Notes: generated from the sequence alone by a model not told the origin. A stretch of 64,000 bases of DNA from Prinia subflava (GCF_021018805.1 NC_086247.1:95311338-95375337), one strand, 5' to 3'; shown: positions 12,638 to 24,741, numbered from the stretch's first letter. Program-made: numbers and translations.

Positions 12638-13865
12638 ATGGCGGCCGCCGACCCGCCGGGAGCCGTGGATCTGCCGCAGCTGGTGAGCGGAGCGGGCCCG
12701 GGCTGGGTGCCCTGGCTGCGGGGCTCCTGTACGGCCGGGGCCGCTGCCTTCTGCTTCCCCTGTGTTTATTTTCCCCCTCCTCTCGCAGGTGGAAAATCTT
12801 CTCTGCCGGCTGCAGGAGAATTTTCAGGCGCTGACGGAAAAGCTAACGCTGAGAAATATCCTCTTTGGAAGGTGGGGTACCCGCGGCTGGATTTCGGATC
12901 CCGCGGCTGGATTTCGGATCCCGTGGCTGGGGCCCCCTGCGCACTGATGGGTGCGGGCGCGGTCTTTGCTTCTAAGGGCGGGATGGGCTTTTGTCTTAAA
13001 CAGCAAATTAACGCATTATTTATGGCTAAACACCTGTGACGTAAAGGCACCTGACTTCCCCCCACACTGTTTTTATATATCCCTTTTTCTAAGAAGGAAA
13101 TCCGAAAAAATATTTCACTACAAGCAGCAAGATTGTCTCTGTGAAGCAATTCTGGCTTTCAAGTAAAATAAGCATTGAATTATGTGTAAAGATTCTGAAG
13201 GTGCATTTTAAAAAGCATCCATCTCCAAAAATGCAACTCAAGTGGGCCACAGTTTAAAAGCAGCTGTTGGCCTGAGCATGACAAGGTGAGCCCTCAAAAG
13301 CAGAAAATCAGACCTGAAGGGGCTCTGAGCTTTCTTATTACGTGTGCTTACAAAACTATCTCTGCTTTCTGAAGCATTTACTAATGTTTTTTCAGAAACT
13401 TGACCTTTCAGGAAGCAGCTAATGTTTGAGTAGCACTCATATTCTGCTTGTGTAGGTTAACTGTATGGTATCACCTAAAATAGTTCCTCAGAAAGAAAAC
13501 AATCTCTTACACAGTTCACTCATGAGTATTTGCAAAGGCTTTTGATACTAAGAATTTGAATACTTACCTGTTGGAAGAGAACGTGGGATTGTGTTCTAAC
13601 AATACCACCTTGTGCATGCTTTATCTTGCATTAAACATGACCAAGCAAAAGGCTGACACGTGGAAGAAAGCTCCTTGTTATTCTTACAGAAGAAAAAATG
13701 TGTAAAATTGTATAACTCTTTATTTATAAATATGTTATCTTTAACTTTTTACTGGAAGAAATGGGCGAGCGCATCAACGACCTTGAGAAGCGTGTTGCTG
13801 ACCTGATGACAGAGGCTGGGGTAGAAAACAGCAATGAAGAGTTGGGAGTAAAGACATTTACTTAA
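12638..13865 (+). CDS. HSBP1L1: HSBP1L1, heat shock factor binding protein 1-like 1
   Basis: A small coiled-coil protein of the HSBP1 family, which is thought to bind the trimerisation region of heat shock factor. Coding exons: 12638-12682 (MAAADPPGAVDLPQL), 12789-12855 (VENLLCRLQENFQALTEKLT LR), and 13753 onward (EEMGERINDLEKRVADLMTE AGVENSNEELG). A Met codon is split across intron 2. The family hallmarks ENLL..LQE.FQALT, LRMEEMG.RI.DLEK and DLM..AG are all present, with heptad-like hydrophobics through residues 16-60. Intron 1 is GT-AG. Intron 2 only restores the LRMEEMG frame if it runs ATATCC...AC (12856-13752), a U12-type intron. Exon 3 either reads through to TAA at 13863-13865 (74 aa, the human length as I recall it) or is spliced at GA|GTAAAG (13847/13848) to a last exon at 14782 (70 aa). 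The ATG choice rests on family similarity and the lack of another ATG in frame upstream. Confidence 0.88.
12856..13752 (+). other. HSBP1L1: U12-type AT-AC intron of HSBP1L1
   Basis: The donor side reads A|ATATCCTCTT, one T/C insertion away from the U12 consensus ATATCCTTT. The acceptor side has TATCTTTAAC (13736-13745), close to the U12 branch consensus TTCCTTAAC, then TTTTTAC|TGGAAG. The intron would end in AC at 13751-13752. Joining the two sides gives A+TG = Met and the conserved LRMEEMG. The tempting GT donor at 12872 with the AG acceptor at 13757-13758 breaks the reading frame. A 20-bp direct repeat sits 25 bp inside the donor. Confidence 0.85.
12881..12930 (+). repeat. 20-bp tandem repeat, 2.5 copies
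   Basis: The unit CCGCGGCTGGATTTCGGATC occurs at 12881-12900 and 12901-12920, followed by a half copy (CCGTGGCTGG) to 12930. It lies just inside the AT-AC intron of HSBP1L1. Confidence 0.9.
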
Positions 13866-14781
13866 GTTTTTCTGTGTTTTATACATTTCCACTTAATTTT
13901 GAGTGATGGGCAAGTAATGGTGTTCACATATTTAGTATACCTAGATTTTCTTGGATTTGAAAGTGTACTTTTAAAAAATATATTTAATATACCTTGGATT
14001 TTTTTTTTGCCAAGAGCCAAAGAATGCGACCACTTTTACAAAAGAAAAACTGCATCTTGCTGCCTCTGTTCCAGCTAAGTGCCATATACAAGGGGGTAGT
14101 GCTAACTCACCCCAAGTGTGTAAACTGAGGGTGTCTATTCATAGTGAAATGTGTGTGAAGTGCTCCTGCTCACCATTCGTGTCCCTCAGGTATACTAACC
14201 TAGCTGAGGATTCTTGCTGGTATAAATTTATGTACCCCTGCTTTTAAACCTGCTACAGCTTCCCAGTGTGGCTTGGAGCCCACCTCTCACATGCACTCAC
14301 CCCAAGCACAGCAGTAAATTATAGTCAATCACTTTATAATATAAAATCATGGTACATTTCAGGATTGTGGTCTGGATTTTATATCCATCTGTTGCAAATG
14401 CCAGCCCGCTCCTTGATCAATGCCTGACTGTGTGTTCTAAGTATTTATGAGGCAGCACTGCTTCCATGTTCTGTGGATGCCAAGTGATGTTGTCTTCCTG
14501 TTGCTGTACACTTTCCTGATTCAAACTGAGACACATCAATTATTCTTGTCATTGGAAGTTCTTAGCCCCTGAAAGATTGTTGGACTGTCTCTAAATATTC
14601 TGAAGTAATTTAGGTATCTATTCATTCTGATGTCTTTTGCACAAGGTACACAGTAATTTTCAGAAATGCAGAAAGACAACCCACAAAGATGTATTTTAAG
14701 TGTACAGAGATCTTCCTATCTCTATGCTGAATCATATTCATGAATAAATCACTAACCTACTTATTCACTGTATCTTTGCAG

Positions 14782-14890
14782 CACTGAAATGAGGATGTGT
14801 TCGAGGAAGACTGAAGGCAAAACAGCATAGCACTGACTCTGAGATTTTACAGTCAAGTGTCACACTGACAATAAATGTTACAGGAAAACA
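14782..14890 (+). other. HSBP1L1: Candidate terminal exon and poly(A) site of HSBP1L1
   Basis: A good acceptor (tatctttgcag, AG at 14780-14781) is followed by about 90 bp and then AATAAA at 14870-14875. If exon 3 is spliced at 13847, this exon adds only His and a TGA stop (14785-14787) and the rest is 3' UTR. If exon 3 reads through to TAA at 13863, this exon is not used for coding. Confidence 0.5.
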
Positions 14891-15689
14891 AATGTGTTTG
14901 CATCATGTCATAAAAGAACTTTGAAAAAAAATTTTAAACTATTGCCCTGGGGAAAAAAATAGAAAGCTGGGTTTGTTCATCTAAGTGGGGCACTGTATTT
15001 CCTGGAGCTGAAAAAGAACTATTAGTTTCAGAGAAGGCAAAGCCACTATTTTGGATAGAAAACTATGTCCTATATAGTGAACTGACCCAATCACAAATGT
15101 TTCCAATGTACGAAAATGTATTTATTTTACTATTAAAATAACAAGATTATTGCCTTTTTAGCTTATATGTTCTTAGAATAAACCATTCTGTACTAAAAAA
15201 ACTGGCAGCATTTGTCGGCTACAACTACTCGGTTGTTGCTCTTTGCACACGCCCACCCAAAGCTGTGCACACCAGTGGAGGTAACATCACCCAGGCATTT
15301 ATATTGTGACAAATTCAGTTCTTTAATATTAGGTGTTTTGATGAAAACAGTTTACTCAAAGATGTGGAAATAGATGAGGAATTCTAGTTACTAAGCATGC
15401 CCAGAAGAAGAAATTGGTAGTCAGAAAAAAGGACATCTGCACTAACTTTAAGGTGGTTGTACACCAAAACATTGGTCCTCTTTGCAGGGAAGATTTAGTT
15501 TGAAATGTAATGGAAACATTTTACCATAAATGGCAGCAATTGAAGCATTGCCAGGTTAACAGAATACCTCAGCTAATGAGGGAGAAATGATTCTATTACA
15601 GCCTTCATTAATATCAAGAAATCATTCCAATTCATGCTTTAATCAGTCTAGAGTTGCACGTACTGTCAGAGTGGGGGGAGAGGAGAGGT
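14891..15689. other. Gap between HSBP1L1 and the CR1 to its right, no gene recognised
   Basis: AT-rich unique sequence; no motif or splice pair seen. Confidence 0.5.
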
Positions 15690-16410
15690 TGGTATGCTGG
15701 AGGACATGCTGGAGAAATGGGCCAAGAAGACCTTGATGAAGTTCAACATGCCAAGCGGGGCAGGTGTTAGGGGCTGGCTGGCACTGCTTTGCAGGAAAGG
15801 GGTCTGGTGGAAAGCTTGACTGAGCACAATGCCCAGGCTGCAGCAACTCACTGGTCAGCATTAGCACAAGTAGGGCTAGCAAGTCATTCCCCCTTCATTG
15901 ACCTGGCTGGGAGAGCACACCCACAATATTCTGTCAGTCTGAGGGCTCCCCAGTTCAAGAGATACAGTGGTGTGAGGGAGGTAAAACAGCCACCAAGATG
16001 TAGTGGAGTACAGCAGATACAAGGTGTGAGAGAAATCTGCTAGTCCAGCCTTAAGAAATGAGCGTGGCTTCTTGCTGCAAACCACTACCCCATGGCAGAG
16101 CACGGGGAACAGACATTGTTGAAGGCGTTGTACACCAGGGTTACTCAAGCTGAAACACAGAAAATTCCAGCTAGAGGCAAGGAACACCTTTTTTAACCAA
16201 GAAGGTGCTCAAACAGCAGAAAAGACCTTCCAGAAAGGCTGACGAATCTCCATCTTAAGAGGACATGGAATCTAGGTTGGAAGACACCTTGAAGATCATC
16301 TACCCCAACCAAGATACTCAACGCTGGACACAATCCCGGGCAACGTGACCATGTGAAACCTACTATGAATAGGAATCTGATGGTTCCTTCCAACATAAAT
16401 GATTCCAAAA
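15690..16410 (+). mobile_element. Old CR1 LINE fragment with a small nested CR1 piece
   Basis: Diverged but ordered CR1 landmarks are present: 'gagaaatgggccaagaag', 'gggctccccagttcaagaga', 'tcaagctgaaacacagaaaa', 'ctggacacaatcccgggcaa' and 'ttccttccaacataaatgat'. Orientation is plus. Between 'gaatctccatctta' and 'agatactcaacgctgg' an extra stretch at about 16263-16312 reads like the opposite-strand CR1 tail (aggttggaagacaccttgaa, then gatcatct), which suggests a nested insertion. Confidence 0.7.
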
Positions 16411-16568
16411 ACAATGGCCACTCTAAATCAGATTAATTTAAGCAGAAATTGAGACCCTTTTGGTTTAATTCCTTCACATTTTCTAAATCCTCTACAACGC
16501 ACTTGGTAGTAGAAGTAAATTCTTTGTTTTGTAACAGAAAAAAATTAAAGTGAATAAGTGGAACTCAC

Positions 16569-16574
16569 TTTATT
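16569..16574 (-). terminator. TXNL4A: Poly(A) signal of TXNL4A
   Basis: TTTATT on the plus strand, i.e. AATAAA on the minus strand, about 350 bp past the TXNL4A stop codon. It is a good candidate for the 3' UTR end; alternative sites cannot be excluded. Confidence 0.55.
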
Positions 16575-16924
16575 ATTTAAAAAAACTATAGTATAGTTTT
16601 CCTAGATATTTGTGTAATAAAAGCAAACAAAACCAGTTGAAATGTTTTTCTGAAAACAGGCTTTTTGTTTACAAAAATACCTAACACCAAAGGGACAACA
16701 AAGAAGAAAGTCATTAAAAAAGAAAACCCCAATATTACTGCGGTCAAGACAGTTCCAGGCTTTGAGTCTTCTACTTCTCAAACAGAATTCACATCTTTTA
16801 AATAATTCAAATTATGGTCAAAATTCAAAGTTTTCTTTCTTTTAATATACATATATGTACACACATACGCAGAAATAAATTTAAGTGGACATAGGATTAT
16901 GAAAAAAGGCAGCCCAAAGTAACA

Positions 16925-19900
16925 TCAATATCTGTATTTAGTGGAATAATCTTTCGGTGATACCACCAAACCTCGACCTTTGCGGGCTCCTCTGTAAACA
17001 GTTTCTATAATGTCAATCATCTCCTGCTTATCTTCCATTGCCCAATTGATCTTGTTGTTATTACCTGTACCTAAATCAATCATGATGTGTTTGTTCCTTT
17101 AAAGAGGAAGAACAAAAAACCAAGTTAATATGGTATTATAATTCAGAAAGACATCTTAACACCCCCCCCATCCTTTGTAGGATCAAAGGAAACCCTTATA
17201 AACATAAACAGGCTTGCAAAACAAGCATTAAAGGAAAAATATCCACTCCTCTCACTCAAGCTGACATTTCACTGCCAATTTTTAAAGCAAGAATAAGGAC
17301 TCCAAACATGCCCCCAAAACAGCTACTCAGTGCAATTATCCTTCAGCATATTCCTTATTGTTTGTATTTCTTTCCCACTACTGTCAATTTCCAGAGAGAC
17401 TTCCATGCTTGTCAGTAGAATATTTTCTCATCCATCCAAGGTAAAAACCTTAACTCCAAAAAAACCTTACTACTTTTGATTTATCTTGAAAGCAAGTTTG
17501 GCAAGCTTGATTGCTGGATTACTACAGCATTCTCTACAGGATGCTTGAGATTTGAAACTAAGAACATAAACCCAGTTTTCACTATCACTAATTTGCACTC
17601 TATTATCAAACACTGTTACAGGCTAATTGGAAAACAAGCCCTTTTCCTATATAATCAGTTTACTTTTGTGAAGAGAATGAAAACATAGGCATCAGTGTGC
17701 TGCTGTGCATTTAGAAATGATCTGCTGAGACACTGTATTTGACAAACAGAAAGTTTAAATGAGCTACATTCCAAAACCGTCACGTACCTGAAGAAAAACA
17801 TGACAGTACAGGGATCGTACAACTCATACATCTTATTGAAGTCTGGTACTTCAGTGATGTCCACAAGATAAATAACAGCAAAGTTTTTAACCTAAACAGA
17901 AGAAAACAGGAAATACAAAAGCAATACATATTACCAATTAAAAGACATAAGCTTTCATTATGGTAACATGTATTTTCCAAATAATTAAGTCATAAAATCA
18001 GAATAAACAGCCTTCCTTTTATTGTTAGCCACAGCAACCAATTAACATGGAAAACATTTTTCGATATAGCTGAGAGCTCATTTCACATCCAGTGTCAACT
18101 GGAAAGCTACTATGCTAAATCAACATCCAGAGAAACAAATGCCCTTTATAAAGAACTGAGAACTCACAGTAACAGGCACAGCTCTAAACAAGTAGAACAA
18201 CTGCTTTGTGCATGCCAAGCTGACACATTTGGCCTCTGTCATCAGCTGCTTATGGACTTCAGAAAATTAATGATCTACAATGCTCTAGTGCCTGCCTCCA
18301 AGCATCTTCCTCCCTCTAGAACATCCAATTTGTCTAACAAGACTAATTAAATGGAAAGGAAACTTTAATTTAAAAACTGGTAGCTTTTTTTGAGAGCTGC
18401 AAAGCTAAAACTTAAAAGTGTAATTGCTACAGAAATAAGACCTTGATGAGAAGCTATTGACTGGACAGTTCTGGTAGAACTGGCTTTCATTTTGCAGAGT
18501 TACTCAGATGGAAAAGAATCCCTCCCCTCTAGTGTCACAGTCAATGCCTTCATTCCTGCAGGAAAATCACGTTGTATTTTTGTTTCCTAGTCATAGCATA
18601 CTTGTCGCTAAATGGAATTAGGGGAATTTTTGGTTTCTAAACTTAGCTGATAATTGCACAGGTGTAGCACACTCACACACATTACATTCAGAGTCAGAAG
18701 TCACCCAAATTGCACAAACATTCAACTGTAAGCTATATTATCAAATGCTTATGCACTACACCAGGAGTGCACAATTGTGCCTCCCCATCCTCAGTTACCT
18801 GCTAACACAATTTTGGTCCCTCCCACTTGACTGCCAAGAATTACCAGCCTGAGGTTAACACACATCTATGACAAACTCACTGTTTATGACAGTACTTCCC
18901 ACTTGTTCATTTTGCTATCAAAAGTGTGGAAATGCTGTGAGTATAATATCTGCCTCATGGAACAATATTTTATTTTAGTTCACAGAGCAGGATTAGTTTG
19001 TATGAGAAAAATATGATATGTTGTGTAGCCTGTACGTAGACACCCTAGCAGGCATTTTACTGAGAAAGTATGGAGACGTTTATTTACAAAAAAAAAACCT
19101 CAGAAGGGCAGAGTAAATAAATTTTTATGGACTTCTGCTTCAAGACAGTTTCAAAATTTTAAAAGATAATCACACTTCAAGAATGTAAGTAAGTATTACT
19201 AGCAAAGAAAGTAAAATCTCTTCTAGAGCAAAACAGCATTTGAAGTTTTTACTGTGCTTTTATGGAGCCAGTAATAGTCCTAGATTCAGTCAATATTCTA
19301 AAGAAAACATCCCATTTAAGCCCTGTTCTAAATCACGTAAGAGGTACAGCCTTGTAAACTCAAATGGTCATAATATCAAACCCTCTGAAGGGATCCTTCA
19401 AAGCCATTTCAGTTTTGTATTGAAGACTTCTGAGAACCTTATTGGGATGTTCACAGTCAACACGATTCAGCCAAGAATTGACTGAAGCTACTCCCTGGTG
19501 AGTCCTGGCAGGCAAAAGACAGCTGTGGAGATTTTGGTCATTTTTTTAGAAAACAAAACACCCGAGGAGCCATTTTCATTTTATCCTATCATTACTTCTT
19601 CCACCCTGCTGGCATTTTTAGCATCAGCAGCACACCTTCACCATGTGAGGAAGTTTCTACGACACATTCAGCAATTTTGAACTGAACAATTACTTAATTT
19701 GGAGCTTGTAAAATTATTTTAAGATAAACCTAGCATTAATAAAACATTCTTAGGACCTCTTTTGTTTGATGAAAGATTTACATGTTGCACCAGAATACCA
19801 CTCCAGAAGCACTCCTAGACCAAAATTTTACTTCCAAGAACTCTGTACTCCAGATAGTACTGGAACAAAAGAACCTTTTAAAGTTAGTTTGATATTATAG

Positions 19901-22900
19901 GCATTTAATTTAGTTGAGCTGTTGCAGAACCAGAAATGTTTGTCACTAGCAGTGATCATCAACAGCCCAGGATTTCATATAAGAGAAACAGACTATACAA
20001 GTCTTAATTCGTTATATAAATCTTACTAAGAAGGACTGGATCACTCAAATCACCTTTGCAGAGCACATGTGCAAGTCATCACCAGAATCCAAGCATCCAA
20101 GACATTAATTAAATCTTCCTTCTCTCTGACCAACTTCTATAGAAGTGAAACTGATGATAGTTCCTGCTGAAAAGCTCATATTAAGTCTAAAGCAGATCTT
20201 AAAATGGACTCAAACTTGAATTGAAAACTTTAAAAGTGGCTCTATTCTTTACCCCTTGCTTTCCTAATTTCAAATTTGGCAAGATCACTACCCCAGAACA
20301 AGTTAGCTTGTGAGGACATTGAATGAGAGGGTGTTTTGTTGAGTCTGGACACTAGCTGCTGAGGATAGCAGTAGGAGATTGTGATTCAGGCCTAAGGAGG
20401 GACTAGATAAACACATACAGAGGGTGATACAGAAGAACTGCAGTGGCCTGTTAAATGTTTAGGGGTTGGGCAATTTAATGTGCTCGGCTGGGCAAGCTTG
20501 TCACCAAGAGGCATTTTATTTCAACACAAGACAAGCCTTGCAGAGACTCAATTGTCTCTTTTGGTACAGTATTGACCAGTTTTAGAGCCTGAAGAAGCAG
20601 TTCCTGTCTCAGACACGATATTGGAGCCAAGACAGCAGCAGTACAGAGCAGCATCTGAGCCGGCTTCACACACAGCCAGCTCTAGTTCACAAAGCTTTAG
20701 CTTAGGCTTTGATTTAAGCAAACGCAGTGGAAGTATTTATGGATTCAGACTGCTATGGATGTGCATGGTTTGTGGAGACAAACCAAAGGTCGACCTGTCC
20801 CTGTTGGGACGTGAATTTGTTGCTCAGAGAGAGCTGTCAGTTGAAAACCTACATTCCTGTACAAAACCAGCTTTGCTACCCTGTCAAGGCAGTGGTTGCT
20901 AGCAAGTTTTCTTTCTGACTTGTAACTGAGGATACAGTATGGACACCTCAGATCAAGAATAAAATACAACTCTAAACAACCAAACCCCGCTAAATACAAG
21001 CAGTTGCAGTAGTTACAAGGGAGACTATGCTGAGTTTGTTAATATAAACCAAAATTTTACTGTAGAAACAATATGAAAAAACCTTGTAGTATTTTAGAAG
21101 CTGAACACATAGTAGCACAAGTTTATTCTGAAAGTGCTTAACCTCATAACATATACTAAATACAGTAAGTTTGTTGCAGTAAGTCAACTGCTTTCTGAAG
21201 AAAAACAAAATCAAAACTCTAGTGAGAGACCTCCTTCTGGACAGCACCTAACTTGTGCAACAACTGAAGACAAAAGCATTTTCCGAGACAGATATTAACT
21301 GACACTCATGACTTCTCTTATCTGTCTTTCAGTTCAAAACTTTCTCTGCCTTGTCGGGCTACTGGAACTGCTTTTCATGAGGACAGCGTAGAGTGGGAAA
21401 CCTAAGTCAAACAGCAGCATTGATTCAAAATTTTATGACTTGCTTTCACAGGTTGGGCCTAATTTTTGGTGGTTGTTTTCTCCCTTCTCTCCAGTGATGG
21501 TAGCTTCATAAATCAATCTAACCAATCTACGTTGCTGAACACACATGTAGAAAACCCAAAAGCACATTACCAGCTGGCCACAGTTACAGGCTGTTTTAAT
21601 ACTTCACGGAATTGTATCTGCCTGAGGACTGCTATGAAATCTTTAAACTGAATGGCTCAAGACAATAAAACAGAGGAATCTATAGGACTTTTAACATCAG
21701 ATAAGGATACTGTATTCTGTCTTCATGAATATCACACACTTTGCTAGTAAACAAGAAACACAGATGTAGGAATAATCATATGAGACTCATTTGTCTTCTC
21801 TTCTCCCTTTCTTCATTAACAATATCCTTCTAAAAATAAATAAATTAATTCCTACAACATGAGACTGACACAGAAATATGATTAATGACTAGGATGAATG
21901 ACAAAAATCATGAAGTTTCTTGAAATTTCTGTCAGAGGTAATACTTTTTTTTTTTCAGGTTTTAAGATTTCAGCTGCCTTTGAAAAGCAAACCTTACAGC
22001 CCAAAAATATCTAAGGGAATCTGAAACAAGACCTAAGATTCCATCTTCTCATCTTCCTAATCAGTTTCTAGACAGTGTTTTTTTCTGTTTAGAAGAACAG
22101 AACACTACTTTTTGGACTAGAAATTCACAAGAAAAAATACAGGAACTGAGACTAGCTTTTACAGCAAATTGCTCAAATTGAAGGTGGCTAGCAGACTTGC
22201 ATTACTGAACTGAACAGAGTAAGTACAAACTTGAAAGTCTATACTGGCAATATTTATTTGATTTTTTTTTTCTTGTTAATTATGCTGTAAGTTTAGGTGA
22301 TAAATTTCTAGGGGAAAAGAAAAAGATATTGTACTGCCAAGAGCAGCACCTATAGCAAATAATTTTAAAAACTACAGACATCAGTAAATGGATTAACTTT
22401 GCTCAGCTGTTAATTACAAACACCTAAAATACCAGTATGTTTTTTTTAATAGCTACATCTTTCCCTGCCCCACCTTTTTTTCCTCTCTCACCTTTCACGT
22501 AACCTTCACAGAAATGCAGAGGCACAACTACTGATTGAGAAAAAGCCACAGCTATTCACACTTCTGATTCTGGTTAAATAAATGCACAACATTTGAAAAA
22601 TCCTCCCTAAATGCACAGTGATCCAATACAACAAGGTGTATTAATTTAGCAAACCAATCCCTGTATTTCAGGGGATAGGTTTTTATAATTATGAGTTTCC
22701 ATTAAAGAAAAGAAAAACGTGTATTTTTAGAAAAGATCTTTAAATCTGTGAAACTCAGTTCTTGTTTCAATCAATGTTTGATTGATACTCTGACAACGAA
22801 AAAAACCCTAACATCTTACAATTATGATTTGTTTTGACATTCACTGAAATGCTTCTTTTTCATATAACATTAGGGGAAAAACCCCCAGTCAACTGCAAGT

Positions 22901-24741
22901 AGAGTACATTTCAGTGAAAATAATCTACTTTTTACTTTCATATAGCATTCTAGTTTCTTTTTCCACAAAAGGATTCAAACTGAACAAAAACCCTGTTTTC
23001 CTATCATAAAGTGCAGATAAATATTACTGCTACCCAAAAACATGCTGCAGTCTAAAAGAAAATTGCACCAGGGTAGCAAATGTAAAATATGGCCACATTG
23101 TCTTCAAATGTAGCCTGCAATTATAGCAAGTTAACATTCTGTATTATTCTCTAGAAGAAACACCTGTACAATTGGAACTTTTACTCACTCTTTAAAACAG
23201 CAGAGATCCAAACATGGCTTGTAAGCAAGAGGATGAGGTAGGATCTCCCCCTTTAATTTGCCATTTCTGCAGAGGGAGATTTTTAAATAAGAAGTTACTT
23301 TGTTCCTTCTTCCCGCAGTCACCCCTAGCTGCCAGCAGGTCTGCCAAATTGCCAAGCATCCTGCCCCAAGTCCACACTAACAGCATCTGAGCATAACACT
23401 CCCACCAGGCTGAATACAAACCAACTGATTTACAACATATCACAACTCTTTACTGCATTCTAATATGTCTTAGCACTTGGCTGGGAGTATAGATCTTTCG
23501 TTATGAGGATTTTCAAGACACAAGGTAATTTATTTAAAAAAAAAACCAACCCTTTAGAATCTTAGAAGACAACAAAGTACACCACAAAAACAACTCCATG
23601 TCAAGCTATGCAGCATGCACAGAATTTTGTATGAAGGCAGCAAAGTTGCGGATGCCCCATTCCTGGCACTGTTCAAGGCAAGGTTGGATGGGGCCCTGAA
23701 ATACGTGGTCTAGTGTAAGACACAGCAGGAGAGTTGGAATGAGATGATCTTTAAGGTCCTTTCTAACACAAACCATGACTTCTATGATAGCTGGCACCTT
23801 TTCCTATCCAAGTTACCATTTCAGATTCAGCTATTTTTGCTTCTTTTTTCATGTGGTTCAAAGAGCTGTCAATATTATATATCTATCGCTATTCAAAAGC
23901 TTTAGCCAATATATGAAAAGGTAAATTATAGCTAATTGTGTATTCTAACAGTCTATTTTTTCCTATCTATGTATCTTTCTTAAGCAAGTGACCAGCTATT
24001 GGTTGATCATTCAGTTTCCATCTGAAAACAGCTGTGGAGTTTGGCTCTTAAAATTTAATTCAGTCCATGCAACTGAGTGGAATGCTATTGGTCTCCACGG
24101 ATAATATCACTGACAGATTAACATCGCTGATAGATTAATCACAATTATATCAATGACAGATTAATCAACACTATCCCACACATTTTAGCACCTCGCCATT
24201 TTTAAGAGCCAAAACAAAAGCAACTTTTCAAGTTATTCTGATGGAACTCTGAAGGTGCCACACATTTCCATTACAGAGTGAGAGTGCTGTGTCACCTGGA
24301 GCTGCAGCAGCCCTACCACCGAGCATTGTTTCTGCCTGAATGGCGATGCTCAGTCAATGACAGGTTATTAACAGGCAGCAACCTCGATTTAAAGAGCATC
24401 TGCGATGCTCTTTCCACCCCCCAGAACACTGCAAACCTGAGGGAATGTCTCTTTAGGAGACCACACAGCTTTCCCGCTGCCTCCTAAAGCTGGGATACCT
24501 GTGCAGAACCCCAGCTATAAGCTGCCCCAGGCTCCAAGCAAGCCACGGGGAACATTGAGCTCAAAAAGAGCAGAAACCTCCAGTTTACCTTCTCGGCGAT
24601 GCTGTACAGGACCTCATCCATCTTCATGCACGTGGGGTCCCAGTCGTGCCCGAAGCGGATCACCACCACTCGGTCTTCCTCCGACAGGATGGCCTGGTCC
24701 ACCTGCCACCCATTGTGCAAATGCGGCAGCATATACGACAT
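16925..24741 (-). CDS. TXNL4A: TXNL4A, thioredoxin-like 4A (U5 snRNP 15-kDa / Dim1)
   Basis: Core U5 snRNP protein required for pre-mRNA splicing; the nuclear Dim1/Dib1 family has a thioredoxin fold without the redox CXXC. Coding exons on the minus strand: 24741-24589 (51 codons, MSYMLPHLHNGWQVDQAILS to YSIAEK), 17891-17788 (VKNFAVIYLVDITEVPDFNK to FFF, Arg split) and 17096-16925 (NKHIMIDLGTGNNNKINWAM to STKYRY, stop TGA). The sum is 142 aa, the exact length of the vertebrate protein, and every block read agrees with the known family sequence. All junctions are GT-AG (AAG|GTAAAC, CAG|GTACGT). The start has a good context (GCCAGGATGTCG) inside a CpG island. Intron 1 is 6.7 kb and holds a CR1; intron 2 is 0.7 kb. 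No disruption is seen. Confidence 0.98.
17892..24588 (-). other. TXNL4A: TXNL4A intron 1
   Basis: Mostly AT-rich unique sequence, with one CR1 fragment at 23625-23795. A short degenerate direct repeat lies at about 24105-24170 (three versions of 'atcactgacagattaa'). No embedded gene or snoRNA could be supported by eye. Confidence 0.7.
23625..23795 (+). mobile_element. CR1 LINE 3' fragment
   Basis: It contains 'gatgccccattcctggcact', 'gttcaaggcaaggttggatg', 'gatgatctttaaggtccttt' and a degraded 'gacttctatga' end. Plus orientation, inside TXNL4A intron 1 and antisense to that gene. Confidence 0.8.

Larger units (their letters stand above)
12395..12960 (+). promoter_or_regulatory. CpG island / promoter of HSBP1L1
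   Basis: The GC content rises abruptly at about 12400, with a GGGCGGGGC GC box at 12422-12430. The island includes the GGGGCC array and extends through coding exons 1 and 2. The transcription start must lie near or upstream of the array, so the array is probably within or next to the 5' UTR. Confidence 0.7.

Noticed and set aside
12856..13758. A conventional GT-AG intron in HSBP1L1 (GGAAG|GTGGGG at 12871/12872 to GGAAG| at 13758)
   Set aside because: It leaves exon 2 in phase 2 and shifts the frame of MGERINDLEK; the AT-AC boundaries restore the conserved LRMEEMG.
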